The notes: generated by a model from the letters alone, not told the origin. A stretch of DNA of 18,407 nucleotides from Thoreauomyces humboldtii (GCA_027596035.1 JADGJA010000446.1:1-18407); one strand, 5' to 3'; shown: positions 1 through 9,413, counted from the stretch's first letter. Made by a program: numbers and translations.

Positions 1-300
1 CCCCCCCCCCCCACCCTCCTAGCTGTCGACTTGTTCCCTCACGCGTGTGTGCATGGGAAGAAATGTGCCAACGACAAGTCGATAGCGGTAGAAATGATGG
101 CTCGGAGCCAGGAAGAGGGGGGGCTCTGAGCATTTAAACTACGGTATTAGTTGTGAAGTGCCCACACCGGTAAATTGTTTAGGGTTCTGAGTCATCTCTC
201 ACTCCTCCTCCTCCTCTCGGACACTCCGATTGCTCGCGTTTTGAGCTTTTTGCCCAAGGTCTCTTGACCCATTACGCACACAACAGACACTGAACAAGAG

Positions 301-522
301 CTTCGAGGGCAGCGCGGGTGCTACGAGGACGCTTATCGAGGGCTTATCTTGGAGGACAGCGCTTACTTGAGGTAGTTTGGATGAACAGAGCGCCCGTCAT
401 CGCCGTTGACAGATGAGCTAAAATGCGAACTTTTGAACTGCTCGCAGGGTCACAGGAGAGCTTCGAGGACGGCGCTGGTGCTACGAGGACGTTTGTCGAG
501 GGTTTCTCTTGGAGGTCAGCGC
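301..522. repeat. Direct repeat pair of about 62 bp, 160 bp apart
   Basis: Copy 1 is 301-362 and copy 2 is 461-522. Aligned without gaps they differ at 8 of 62 positions by my count, about 87% identity. Both begin CTTCGAGG and contain the identical block GGTGCTACGAGGACG. The copies lie directly upstream of an intronless unrecognised gene and do not encode a continuous protein. They could be a local duplication in a promoter or remnants of a dispersed element; terminal inverted repeats and target-site duplications are not visible. Confidence 0.75.
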
Positions 523-530
523 AGATAAAT

Positions 531-617
531 TGCGCTTATGCGATGTTTCCTTCGTAGTACCTTGCAATCGCCCAATGATTGCGCTTACGCGATATTTGCT
601 TCGCAGTACCTTGCAAT
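531..617. repeat. Near-tandem repeat pair of 38 bp
   Basis: Copy 1 is 531-568 and copy 2 is 580-617, offset 49 bp, with 34 of 38 positions identical. The shared core includes TTGCGCTTA and AGTACCTTGCAAT. The pair starts 9 bp after the second copy of the 62-bp repeat, so the whole stretch 301-617 looks like a locally duplicated block. No function can be assigned. Confidence 0.7.
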
Positions 618-755
618 TTTCTAGCAATCCAGCCGCACAAGGAGAGTAGTCTGTCCGACTCTCCAGAGCGGTTTCTTGTAAGTGCCGAGTTGCCCCGGTG
701 CGGGCGAGACGAAGGAGGCGAAGTAGTGCGCCACTGATCCAGCGATGCTTTGTCG

Positions 756-2681
756 ATGACAGCGCCGCAGCGCAGCGCACTCTTCCTACTTGTCATGACC
801 GACGACGACGGCACCGGCAGGAAAAGACAGCGGACATTATCCGGGTCTCTGCAAGACCAACATTCCCCAGCGCTCAACGATGATAGATCCACCATGGTGT
901 CCTGTGTGGACGACAAAGACCGCAAGGCCATCTTCGAGTTCTTGAGACATCTGCAGAGCGATCCTTGTCCGCGTGACTCGGAGAGTGGAATTAAGCCTAA
1001 TAGGGAATTTCCTGGAAATGCCATCCCCGACCTGGACAAACGTGGATACCATGTTGACACTTTGACGCATGTGACGAGGGTCATCCCCATCGCTACCGCT
1101 CTGCAATATTTTCGTGAGGGGAAGATCGAAGGCAATGAAAACCCGAATTATTTTGGAGACAGCAACATCAAAGTACTTTTCATGGGAGCGGCAAGCGCCG
1201 GAGAGATCGGCGCGCCTAGCATTTACGGAACCATCAGGGCATCCACCACAATTGAAGCCGCGCTTGCCTGGTACCAGCGAGCCTCGGCGCGTACCAGTAC
1301 TCCGCGACTGCTTCTCCACAGTCTGCATACATACCCCGACGAACGTTCGTACACGGTGATTGTCACGTACCGTCCAGTCGAAGACGATACTGCTAAGCTG
1401 TTCGGAAAGTCTGTGCCTGTCCCGGCCATCTTAGGAGAGACGGACTTGGTCTCCTACGATCCGGTCAAATTCGAATTGATGTTTCGGCCGCCCAACCTCG
1501 CCTACGACATCCACACACACCACACCCTCAATTTGGTATTCGATGTCGATATCGGACCCGGCGAGAGCAGTCTTGCGTTTCCTACGGACGAACTCGACTG
1601 GCAATTCGTCGATAAGGACAATCTAACTTTCGGGCGGGAAGCATATCCTCATGATCGCGGTTTGACGAAGAGGGACGCTTTCGATGCAACCTGGATTGCC
1701 ATGAAGCTCTTCAAAATCCCCATGCCTAAGCGCTTCGCTGAAATGCAGCATGCAATTGTTGTGGACCCCATCGCTGGCATTGGCCAGTATCGGTGGAAAG
1801 ATATCGACAGGTACATCACCGATCTTCGCAAATCAGAATCAGCGGCCAGGCTGCGGGTGCGCGGTCTCCTGCCCCAGGCCGTCACAGGAGCACTAGATGG
1901 GGAAGCGGGGCCTCAGGTCATCGGCAGTCCGACCAAATCTGAGAACGGAATCTCGCCGCTCACCTTTCTGCAAGCATACTTGGGATTGCGTAACATCCAT
2001 CAACAGATCCACGCTCGGTTTCAACAGCCTGCACAAGTGCCGAGCTCGGTCCTTCACCCGTCTCGGCTGCTTGAAGCAGGCGGATCGTGGACTATGCGAT
2101 CTCTCCTTCGTCTGAACATGTCCAGAGTGGTTGTACCGGACGCGACACGACAACGTATCAAAACATGGGCATTCAAGCCTGCGCATCCGTGGTCTGATCT
2201 TATTCCGTACTACAAGGAGCTCGAGAAAGACGATCACCGAGACAATGCACAGCTAGACGGTACCCTCTCGGGCAACGAAGCGATCTCGGCTAACCCAGCT
2301 TTTCTGGAATGCCCCGTACAAGACAACCACGTTCCTGGCCTCACCTTCGACAAGTTCTTGGATTACCCCCACGTTTGCCCGCAAAATCTGGGCACAGCCA
2401 TTGACTGTATCATCTTGAACCAGCGAGTAGACCGGGGTGCACTCAGTGAGCAGCTCATGCGGTTGCACGCGTACTGCTGGCTTGTGAGCAAGATCGGTTG
2501 GACCGCGGCTTCCAAGCAAGCTTGGGCTGATCTAGCTCAGATCCTGCAGTGGGAAGGCGATGAAACTGATTTTGAATTCGGCATAATAGCTTCCTGGAAA
2601 GAAATTAGAGGGACCTCTTTTTTTTTGAAGTACATAGAGACTCCCTACAGGGCCGCTCGGGGTCTTTGCCGTCCGGTTTGA
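756..2681 (+). CDS. Unrecognised protein of about 641 aa, single exon
   Basis: A long uninterrupted frame ending in TGA at 2679-2681, with normal codon use and no need for introns. I do not recognise the family. Three in-frame ATGs are possible starts: 756 (poor context), 795, and 894, which has the best context (ACC-ATG-G) and would give a 595-aa protein beginning MVSCVDDKDRK. I give the outermost as the boundary. Near the outer N-terminus there is a small basic patch GRKRQR (residues 21-26). The rest looks like a soluble globular protein: mixed alpha/beta composition, many aromatic residues, no signal peptide, no clear membrane segment and little low complexity. A histidine-rich DIHTHHTLN stretch lies mid-protein. 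It stands alone on the plus strand, about 340 bp before the ERG20 start. Its existence as a gene is fairly sure; its function is unknown. Confidence 0.75.
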   Translation: MTAPQRSALFLLVMTDDDGTGRKRQRTLSGSLQDQHSPALNDDRSTMVSCVDDKDRKAIFEFLRHLQSDPCPRDSESGIKPNREFPGNAIPDLDKRGYHVDTLTHVTRVIPIATALQYFREGKIEGNENPNYFGDSNIKVLFMGAASAGEIGAPSIYGTIRASTTIEAALAWYQRASARTSTPRLLLHSLHTYPDERSYTVIVTYRPVEDDTAKLFGKSVPVPAILGETDLVSYDPVKFELMFRPPNLAYDIHTHHTLNLVFDVDIGPGESSLAFPTDELDWQFVDKDNLTFGREAYPHDRGLTKRDAFDATWIAMKLFKIPMPKRFAEMQHAIVVDPIAGIGQYRWKDIDRYITDLRKSESAARLRVRGLLPQAVTGALDGEAGPQVIGSPTKSENGISPLTFLQAYLGLRNIHQQIHARFQQPAQVPSSVLHPSRLLEAGGSWTMRSLLRLNMSRVVVPDATRQRIKTWAFKPAHPWSDLIPYYKELEKDDHRDNAQLDGTLSGNEAISANPAFLECPVQDNHVPGLTFDKFLDYPHVCPQNLGTAIDCIILNQRVDRGALSEQLMRLHAYCWLVSKIGWTAASKQAWADLAQILQWEGDETDFEFGIIASWKEIRGTSFFLKYIETPYRAARGLCRPV

Positions 2682-2762
2682 GAATCAGGAACTGTCTAGT
2701 AGCGTTCCCGCGTTCGCGGCCCCATGGTGGAACTGGTTCGATGGGGAGATGGTACGATGATG

Positions 2763-2861
2763 ATGGCCCGTGCCACCTGGTCGCGTCGCCCTTTCCGCAT
2801 TTTTTGCCTCCTCTCTTTTCCCCATTTTGACACTGGGAACGCAACAGCAGCCCTTTGCTAA
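2763..2861 (+). promoter_or_regulatory. Possible 32-codon upstream ORF in the ERG20 leader
   Basis: ATG at 2763 opens a 32-codon frame (MARATWSRRPF...) ending at TAA 2859-2861, three bases before the ATG at 2865 that opens the long ERG20 form. It is in frame with ERG20, so only that TAA separates them. It matters only if transcription starts upstream of 2763. A pyrimidine-rich tract at about 2800-2825 is typical of sites near fungal transcription starts, so the mRNA may begin downstream and exclude this ORF. Confidence 0.3.
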
Positions 2862-2864
2862 CCA

Positions 2865-3023
2865 ATGCGAAGGTGGCTTTCTGGCTTTCGACATTACTCG
2901 ACTCATCAGCGTTCGACAACCACTCGCTTCGTCTCTGCTTCTGCATCACATCTTCGTGTCCTGCCCATAGCCACTCAGAGTCGTTCCAAGTCCTTCAGCT
3001 CTTGGTCGCTTCAAACACCGAAA
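2865..3023 (+). other. In-frame N-terminal extension of ERG20, presequence-like
   Basis: ATG at 2865 reads in frame, without a stop, into the consensus ERG20 start at 3024, adding 53 residues. The extension starts MRRWLSGFRHYST, is rich in Arg, Ser, Thr and His, and has no Asp or Glu. That is the composition of a mitochondrial matrix presequence. The upstream ATG has a weak context (C at -3), while the ATG at 3024 has a strong one (A at -3, G at +4). Leaky scanning or alternative transcription starts could therefore yield both a mitochondrial and a cytosolic enzyme. Alternatively this is simply 5' UTR that happens to be open. Confidence 0.5.
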
Positions 3024-4452
3024 ATGGTCTCACCCGCCCAAAACTCCTCTGCGCCAAAGAGCACCAGCGAGCTGGACTCGTTCAACGCCGTGTTCGATGT
3101 CATCGCTGCGGACATTGTCGCAGACCTCGCGCAATACAACGTGCCGCCAGAGGGCATCGCCCATGTTAAAAAGGTCCGTATACCGTAACCATTGGCAAAA
3201 TGTAGTTCACTGAGAATTCCTGACCCGCTTCGTTCCCTCCGCAGATGATCTACTATACCGTCCCAGGAGGAAAGATGAACCGTGGTCTGACGGTGCCGTC
3301 GGCCCTTCGATCTCTCCTGAGGCGGGACCTGATAAAGGACGAGCTCTTCAAGAGCCAGGTCCTCGGATGGTGCGTTGAGTGGCTGCAGGCCTTCTTCCTT
3401 ATCTCGGACGACATCATGGATGCCAGCATTACCCGGAGGGGACAGCCTTGCTGGTACAAGCAGGTGCGGATCATGTGATCCTGGAACCATCTTTTAAACT
3501 GGATGGGCGGAGGGTTCTGATTTACACCGTCGACCGCAGCCAACTATCGGAATGATTGCTATCAACGATGCTTTCATCTGCGAGAGCGCGATCTACCGAC
3601 TCTTGAAGAAGTACTTCAAAGGGACCGCGGACTACTACCCCGATCTCCTTGAGCTATTCCATGAAGTCACGTACCAGACTGAACTCGGTCAGATGATGGA
3701 TCTGCTTACGGCCCCGGAGGACGACGTGGATCTCTCCAAGTTTTCCATCAAGAAGTGAGTTCAAGGGGCGAGTCGACCGGCAATTTCGACGGCAGGTGTT
3801 AACGCTCGTCGAACCCAGACAGGCTTACATCGTCGAATACAAGACCGCCTACTACTCCTTCTACCTTCCCATCGCCCTTGCCATGCAGATGGCTAACGTG
3901 ACCGACGCTCGCGCCTTCAAACAGGCAAAGGCCGTTCTCCTCCCCCTTGGCGAGTACTTCCAGGTGCAGGACGACTTCTTGGACTGCTACGGCGACCCAA
4001 AAACGATCGGCAAGATCGGTACCGACATCGAGTCGAACAAGTGCGGGTGGCTGATCGTGCAGGCACTGGACCGAGCCACTCCGGAGCAGAGGAAGTTGTT
4101 GGACGTATGGAAAGATTCACAATGGGCGCGCGCGGTGATCTCCGCGAAAGTCGATCACCTGACATTCAATCTTTCCAGGAAAACTACGGTCAAAGGTCGC
4201 CGGAAAACGTCAAGATCGTGAAACAGATTTACAAGGACATGGATATGACGAACATCTACGCAAAGTACGAAGATGCTAGCTACAAACGCATCTCGGCACT
4301 TATCGAGCAGATCGACGAGACCCTCATCCCTCGCGAGATGTTTGTCACATTCATGAACAGGTTGGTGCAGTCACCGAGGGGGTTTACTTCCTTTTCAGTT
4401 TTCTTGACTCGCTTTGGTCGCTTTCATCAGGATTTACAAGCGCAAGGTTTGA
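3024..4452 (+). CDS. ERG20: Farnesyl diphosphate synthase
   Basis: It condenses IPP with DMAPP and then GPP to make farnesyl diphosphate for sterols, dolichol, ubiquinone, heme A and protein prenylation, normally in the cytosol. Six exons are inferred from conserved sequence and GT-AG sites: 3024-3173, 3245-3463, 3540-3754, 3819-4104, 4179-4360, 4431-4452. Introns are 71, 76, 64, 74 and 70 nt. The 357-aa product has normal family length. GGKMNR is at residues 58-63; the first Asp-rich motif DDIMD at 105-109 is followed by TRRGQPCWY. Two Phe at 100-101, five and four residues before that motif, are the chain-length determinants expected for a C15 product. The KT pair before [12 protein letters not shown] is at 203-204. 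The second Asp-rich motif DDFLD is at 246-250, and the tail is basic (IYKRKV). All catalytic motifs are intact. I chose the start at 3024 for its strong context; a longer in-frame form starts at 2865. It converges with the gene downstream. Confidence 0.96.
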
Positions 4453-4617
4453 TTTGCCCGGTGTCACAAATCGCGCGTAAAAGCATCCTCCTCCTTTGAG
4501 AAGTATCTGTCAAGTAGTATAGAGCATTCCCGCGTAGCGACAGACAAACGTACATTATCACGGCTCGTTGTAAGTATACAAAAGTGGGCAACATCAACAC
4601 GATATAAAGATTTCATT

Positions 4618-6330
4618 TCAACGCTTCCCGCCTTCGAGAAGCTCTTGCAGCAGTCCGTCGATCTCTTGCAATCGCAGCTGCTCGTCCTTCCACATGATTT
4701 CGGGCGCCGTGGACGCGTCTCGGTCGTGAAGCACCGTCTCGATGTCTGCGGCATATCAGGCGAGACGTAGTCAGTTCCTTGAAATGGTTGTCAAAAGACC
4801 CGTGCGTCTGACCTTTGGAGCTCGCCGAGAAACTCTTCATGAAGGTTGCGTGAGCCCACCTCGCGCTTCCGATTCCGCCGGAGAGAGTCACCACAGGCGT
4901 CTGCCATCCCGACGTGGTCGCCGATGTGGGCTGTGACCAGACGATGGACTTTTCGTCCCATTCGGGTTCCGGGATGATCAATTGGAGTCGTCTGCGGGAG
5001 GAAAGAAAGACAAAGAGGTCGGACACTCTGACATTGCATTCAGGTTTATCTGCTGAAGAAAAGAAGCATGACAAACCTGTCGATCTCGACCAATCGGTCG
5101 TGCTCGCCGCCGTCCGGGAAGAAGGCCGAAGAGGCGGTCGACATCGGCCGGTTGCGGTTTGACTATAGAGATATTGTAAGGGTTTCTCTGCCCAAACGAC
5201 CGCTTGTCGAAACGCCCAGATGTCGCTCACGTTGTTCGTTCCGTCAGCTGAGCTCTCGACGTCCTCGAGGTCCATTGCTTCCTCGTCCTCTCCGTCGAGA
5301 CCTTGCAGAAGCGTCTCAACTCGCTCGCTCTCTTCCTCAGTCATGGCACTGTAGTACCGGGCCTCCCCTCCTAGCTGGCAAATCAATAGGCTTTGGATCA
5401 TTCGAGCTTTGCATCAACAAGTTCGTCAGCTTTGCTCGTACCACAATATTTCTTTGGATGAAGTCGCCCTGTTTGTAGCTCTTGGGTTTGGTTTGCGTGA
5501 ACGGTTGCCCGATGTCGGATGTGGCTGCTTCCGGCGCGGGTTAGGTAAGGTCAGAGTCTGGCAACCACCACACGCATACCTTCCGCGCTCCTCGCAGCGT
5601 CATGACTCGTCCCTCCATGCCTCAAGGCTTGGATGCCGACCTTGACCCGGGTGGCCATCTTGGGTTCGGTGATGAACGTCCTGGTTTCCATGGAGTTCAC
5701 GCTACGCAGTTCCAAGCTCTCCGTGTCCGACTCGCCGTCCGAGTCGCTGTCGTCGTGATCGGTCTCCCGCAGTTCGTCGTGCGTCAAAGGACCGGGGCCG
5801 GATCCTCCCGTACCCCCACGCGAGCTCGCGGCACTGCTCTCTCGGGTCAGACGTTCGCGTTTGAGGGTCTTTGCTACCTGTGCGAGTGTAGATTTCCTGA
5901 ATCAGGAATCTCGGTTCGAGAAAAGTTAATAGTGTCGGCACGAACCATGTTCTTGGCTTTGAGGATCGCATCCAGTTCTTGGATCTTGATCAAGCCCATC
6001 TGGATCTTGGCATTCGCTTCGCTCGACTGCGGCGAGCTCCTTTCTATGACCGGGGAATCGTTGTCGTTGTCGTCGATGTCTGGCAGCGGCGTCAATCCTC
6101 CGCCTGATCGAGTGCTATCCCGTCGGATGGTCTGCCGATTTGGCCTTGTTAGGCACAGGATTTCTCGACGGAAAACCGGCAAGGGGAGGACTTACCTTGA
6201 CGGGAGTTCCGGCTCTGGAGCGGACTGGAGGCCAGTGCTCCTCGACGTCGCTAGCATTGTCCCATGAACCGTCCTCTTGCTGCTGCTGTGAGCCTCTCGC
6301 CGCCATTCCCAGGTTGGTTGCTGCATCCAT
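4618..6330 (-). CDS. FSIP1-like (fibrous sheath-interacting protein 1) protein
   Basis: Eight exons are inferred (transcript order): 6330-6196, 6131-5946, 5877-5580, 5524-5442, 5374-5231, 5162-5077, 4991-4813, 4745-4618. Introns are 64, 68, 55, 67, 68, 85 and 67 nt, several with a good CTAAC branch site, and the reading frame holds throughout (412 aa). Similarity to FSIP1 rests on the order of short motifs: a helix IQELDAILKAKN (95-106) running into a basic stretch; DFIQRNI (227-233) followed by TEEESERVETLLQGL (246-260); then LVEIDRRLQL (306-315) and a similar LQEIDGLLQELL near the C-terminus. Acidic and Ser-rich linkers separate them. Start ATG 6330 has an upstream in-frame stop; ATG 6306 is an alternative. 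In animals FSIP1 is a coiled-coil protein of the sperm flagellum; its role here is unknown. The least certain part is exon 7 after residue 325, where another frame is also open. Family assignment is from remembered motifs and is moderate. Confidence 0.6.
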
Positions 6331-6519
6331 TCGACAGAGGTGTCCTCAAACTGTGGAGAACGAGACTGACGTTTTTTACGCGAGTATTGTAAAATTCTTG
6401 ATTAACCCAAAAGGAGACAAATCAATTTTGATCGTCGTCGTCGGCGTCACCGCGGCTACTTGCACCTTCGGAGTTCCCCACCCTTTAGATCTCACATTCG
6501 TGTACTCGAACAAGGCACC
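6331..6519. promoter_or_regulatory. Compact divergent promoter region
   Basis: Only 189 bp separate the ATG of the FSIP1-like gene (minus strand) from the ATG of the CLPTM1 gene (plus strand). This space must hold both 5' UTRs and both core promoters, so the two genes probably share regulatory sequence. I see no strong TATA box; a run of T/A-rich sequence (about 6371-6430) is the likely nucleosome-poor core. Shared regulation is inference. Confidence 0.5.
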
Positions 6520-9153
6520 ATGGCAGACGCACAACGAGTCGCCAGGACTCAGGCTCCCAGGACCGCTGGAGCTGCCGGAGCTGCTGGAGCACAAGGAGCA
6601 GCAGCCCCGCAAGCCACCATTTGGGATACGATCAACCGATTCGGCAAGATGTTTCTGGTGTACTTCATGTTCCAGAAAGTTATGAGTAAGGGTTGTAGCG
6701 ATGGTTCTTTTCGATACGTTCCTATCTGATCGGCCGATCCCTCCTTCCAGCGTTCTTTAAGAATCAGTACATGCCCGCAAGCGTTGAGGACGTCGGAGGA
6801 CCGGTCAGTCCAACAACAGGGGCCAACGCACACGTGCAACAAGTAGCCTCGCAGATAGGACGACCTCTTGCGCCTCTGTGGAATGCAGGAACCCCTGTGG
6901 TGGGTAGGCGAGCATCTAACATTCGCAAAATCCCATAGCTCACCTTGTGGTCATCGCAGGACCTCAAAGCTTTCCTGACTGAAGGCGAAGCTCTCGGTGG
7001 ACCCGACACCAAATTGTTGTGGGAGGAGAACGGATTGGTCTTTGGTGATTGGGAAGAGCGAAGAAAAGAAATCACGATCGATGTGCCAGAGGTGAGAGAG
7101 CTACTTTCCAGACTTTGGCTTCGGTTTCTCTGCTGATCGGTGGCCTGTATTATAGTCTGTGCAACATAACGGCACTCTCTATGCTCATTTTTTGCTGACA
7201 CCGCGCGAGCGCGCTTCGCCTCGTGTGCACGACCTGGAGGAGTTCGAGCCTCTTTACCACCGGAAACGTAAGGACTACGGCAAAGCCCAGGGTGTGTCTA
7301 AACTTTGTCTGATGCCATTTCCTGAGCAGTGCTGACGCGATATGCGCCCAAGAGGAAGGTCAAGAAAACAAAGAAGCTGGTCGCCAAGGGTTCGGCTCCC
7401 GTAGAACCTGAGGAGGAGGAAGAACTGGACGTCGGAGCCGACACTCCCATCGTCTCCTACTGGTGGCCGAATGTGACCATCACCATCGTCAATGGGGAGG
7501 CCGTCATCCCAGCCAATGCCCCAGCCGCTATGACCCGCGACCTACGACTTTCCCGCGACGGCCGACACTACTACCCGAAGTGGTTCGTCAACGACTTTTG
7601 GATGCTGCAGGACCAGCTTGAGCCTATCAATGCGACAGTCAAGCAGCTTAATATGACGCTAGCCTACAATCCCATTGCCGCTTGGAAGAGTCAGATGTTT
7701 GCTACCATGGATGAGAACCTAAGGACGCAGAACACCATGCTTGGCGTGGCTTCGAGTGAAACTGACGATATGAAGGTACTAGCTACCTTAAGTAGCCTCC
7801 TTCTTACACCGGGATCTGACCGAAGTACCGTTTCAGCGAATGTTCTTGGACACGAACCCGATTCTCCTTGGCGTGACCATGGTCGTCTCCCTCTTCCACA
7901 GTCTATTTGATTTCCTTGCTTTCAAGAACGACATCCAGTTCTGGCAAAAGAAAAAGGACATGGAGGGGCTCTCTTTCCGCGCCATCGTTGCCAATGTCGG
8001 GTTCCAGGGTATCATCTTCCTGTACCTCTGTGATAACGACACCAGCTGGATGATCCTGATCTCCTCGGGCATCGGACTCCTCATCGAAGTATGGAAGATC
8101 CAGAAGACCGTCATAATTAAGGTAACTTTCTGACAAGGGTTTTAAAAGGGAGCGAGGTGGCGAGTTGATGCTCATGCGGTTCGTTCCTATTTCAGCAAAA
8201 GTCCCAATTCCCGTTCGTGGAGTTCATCGATCGCGTTAAGCCCTCAAAGCTCGCCACAAAGACCAAGAAGTACGACGAGATGGCTTTCCGATATGTTTCC
8301 TACATCATGTACCCTTGTCTTGCCGGATATGCGATCTATTCGCTTGTCTACGAGGAGCACAAGAGTTGGTACTCCTATATCATTGGCACCCTCGTTGGGT
8401 TCGTGTATGCTTTCGGTACGGATACTTCTTGATTCATGTTCAACGACAGTGCGCACGAATGCTCATTTTTTCATCTCGGTTCCACGCAGGTTTCATTACC
8501 ATGACACCGCAACTGTTCATCAACTACAAGATGAAGAGTGTCGCGCATATGCCTTGGAAGACCTTCATGTACAAAGGTGAGTCTGATTTCGCCTTGTTCG
8601 AAACGTTGCCGCCAGTGAGCAATTGCTGACCCTGTTTTCTTTTGCCTTGGCAAGCGCTCAACACGTTCGTGGATGACCTCTTTGCCTTTGTGATCAAGAT
8701 GCCATGGCTACACCGCATCGCCTGTTTACGTGACGATGTTGTATTCTTGGTTTACCTCTACCAGAGGTGGATCTACCCCGAAGACAAGCGTCGCCGGAAC
8801 GAATTCGTGAGTGTTGTCGGCTACGAGCCTCATAGATCGGACAGCTATCTAAAACTCCACAACTTCAGGGCCAAGTCGGCGAGGAAGGCGGATCAGACGA
8901 CGACAGTGACGAAGAAGAGGACGCGCAAAAAGCCATCTCTCCAGATGCTGCCGGAGGACAACCTCAAGTCGAAATCGTGCCATCTGTCTCAGCCGGGGCT
9001 GGCCCAAGTCCAGCGGTTGGAGAAGCCACGAAGAGAAACAAGGGCGGCAGGAACATGACTCCTGGCGCGGTCAAGACGTTTGCGGTGGAGGCGGCTGCTG
9101 CGGGCGGATCGCCCTCGGTCGTGGCTGCCAATCAGAGGAAGAAGGAAATTTGA
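6520..9153 (+). CDS. CLPTM1: CLPTM1-family multipass membrane protein
   Basis: Ten exons: 6520-6685, 6751-6899, 6960-7091, 7156-7267, 7330-7775, 7837-8121, 8196-8415, 8490-8576, 8655-8806, 8869-9153; introns are 60-78 nt. The 677-aa product matches the usual CLPTM1 length of about 670. The start has an ideal context (CACC-ATG-G). Hallmarks: an N-terminal membrane segment near 46-58; NGTLYAHFLLTPRERASP in the lumenal-type domain; then a cluster of C-terminal membrane helices with the near-invariant blocks LAFKNDIQFW, KYDEMAFRY, ITMTPQLFINYKMKSVAH, TFVDDLFAFVIKMP and LRDDVVFLVYLYQRWIY. The last 90 or so residues form an acidic then Ala/Pro-rich tail, variable in the family. Animal CLPTM1 retains GABA-A receptors in the ER, and the relative CLPTM1L scrambles glucosaminyl-phosphatidylinositol for GPI anchors; which role applies in this organism is not known. 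It is divergent from the FSIP1-like gene. Confidence 0.95.
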
Positions 9154-9336
9154 AAAGCGGGCTAGACACGGCGTGGGCTTTTAACTGTTCAAAGGAGTGT
9201 ATATATGCAAGTCCCGTCATCATGCTGACATTGTAGATGTTCTGCTTACACCTATGCTTATGGATCCTTCATCCGCCCCACGGATCGACTATCGATGATC
9301 GTCCACCCGATGGTTGGGTCGCCGGGGTCGGACCCT

Positions 9337-9345
9337 TATACAAAA
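9337..9345 (+). promoter_or_regulatory. TATA-like element
   Basis: TATACAAAA lies about 70 bp before a good candidate 5'-UTR splice donor and about 450 bp before the coding start. It is placed as expected for a core promoter of the large gene starting at 9791, given the inferred leader intron. Confidence 0.35.
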
Positions 9346-9413
9346 ACTGCACTCAGTTTTGACTTTTCGACTGCGCATTTTGGTTGAGTTGTGACGCAAC
9401 TTTCCCGCCGCCA

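Larger units (their letters stand above)
1..755. other. 5' non-coding region with degenerate repeats
   Basis: I see no gene here. The window opens with a run of twelve C. A CTCCTC-type pyrimidine stretch lies near 200-218. Two pairs of degenerate direct repeats occupy about 300-617 and are listed separately. Short open frames on the minus strand across 481-1135 exist only because the repeats and the coding strand of the next gene lack stops there; none has a convincing start or protein-like composition. Part of the region may be promoter and 5' UTR of the gene beginning at 756, but I see no clear TATA element next to that start. Confidence 0.5.

Noticed and set aside
1..12. Run of twelve C at the window start, considered as a telomere or assembly edge
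   Set aside because: There is no telomeric hexamer array and the run is not repeated; it is probably a simple homopolymer.
3468..3481. 14-bp palindrome GGATCATGTGATCC just inside ERG20 intron 2
   Set aside because: A single short palindrome in a 76-nt intron is expected by chance often enough; no second copy or regulatory context was seen.
4613..5401. Single minus-strand open frame of 262 codons
   Set aside because: It reads through several good introns of the FSIP1-like gene; the spliced model keeps conserved motifs in order and removes the unrelated stretches.
5887..5908. Imperfect inverted repeat around TTCCTGAATCAGGAA in an intron of the FSIP1-like gene
   Set aside because: Short, with a bulge, and inside a normal-size intron; no reason to think it functional.
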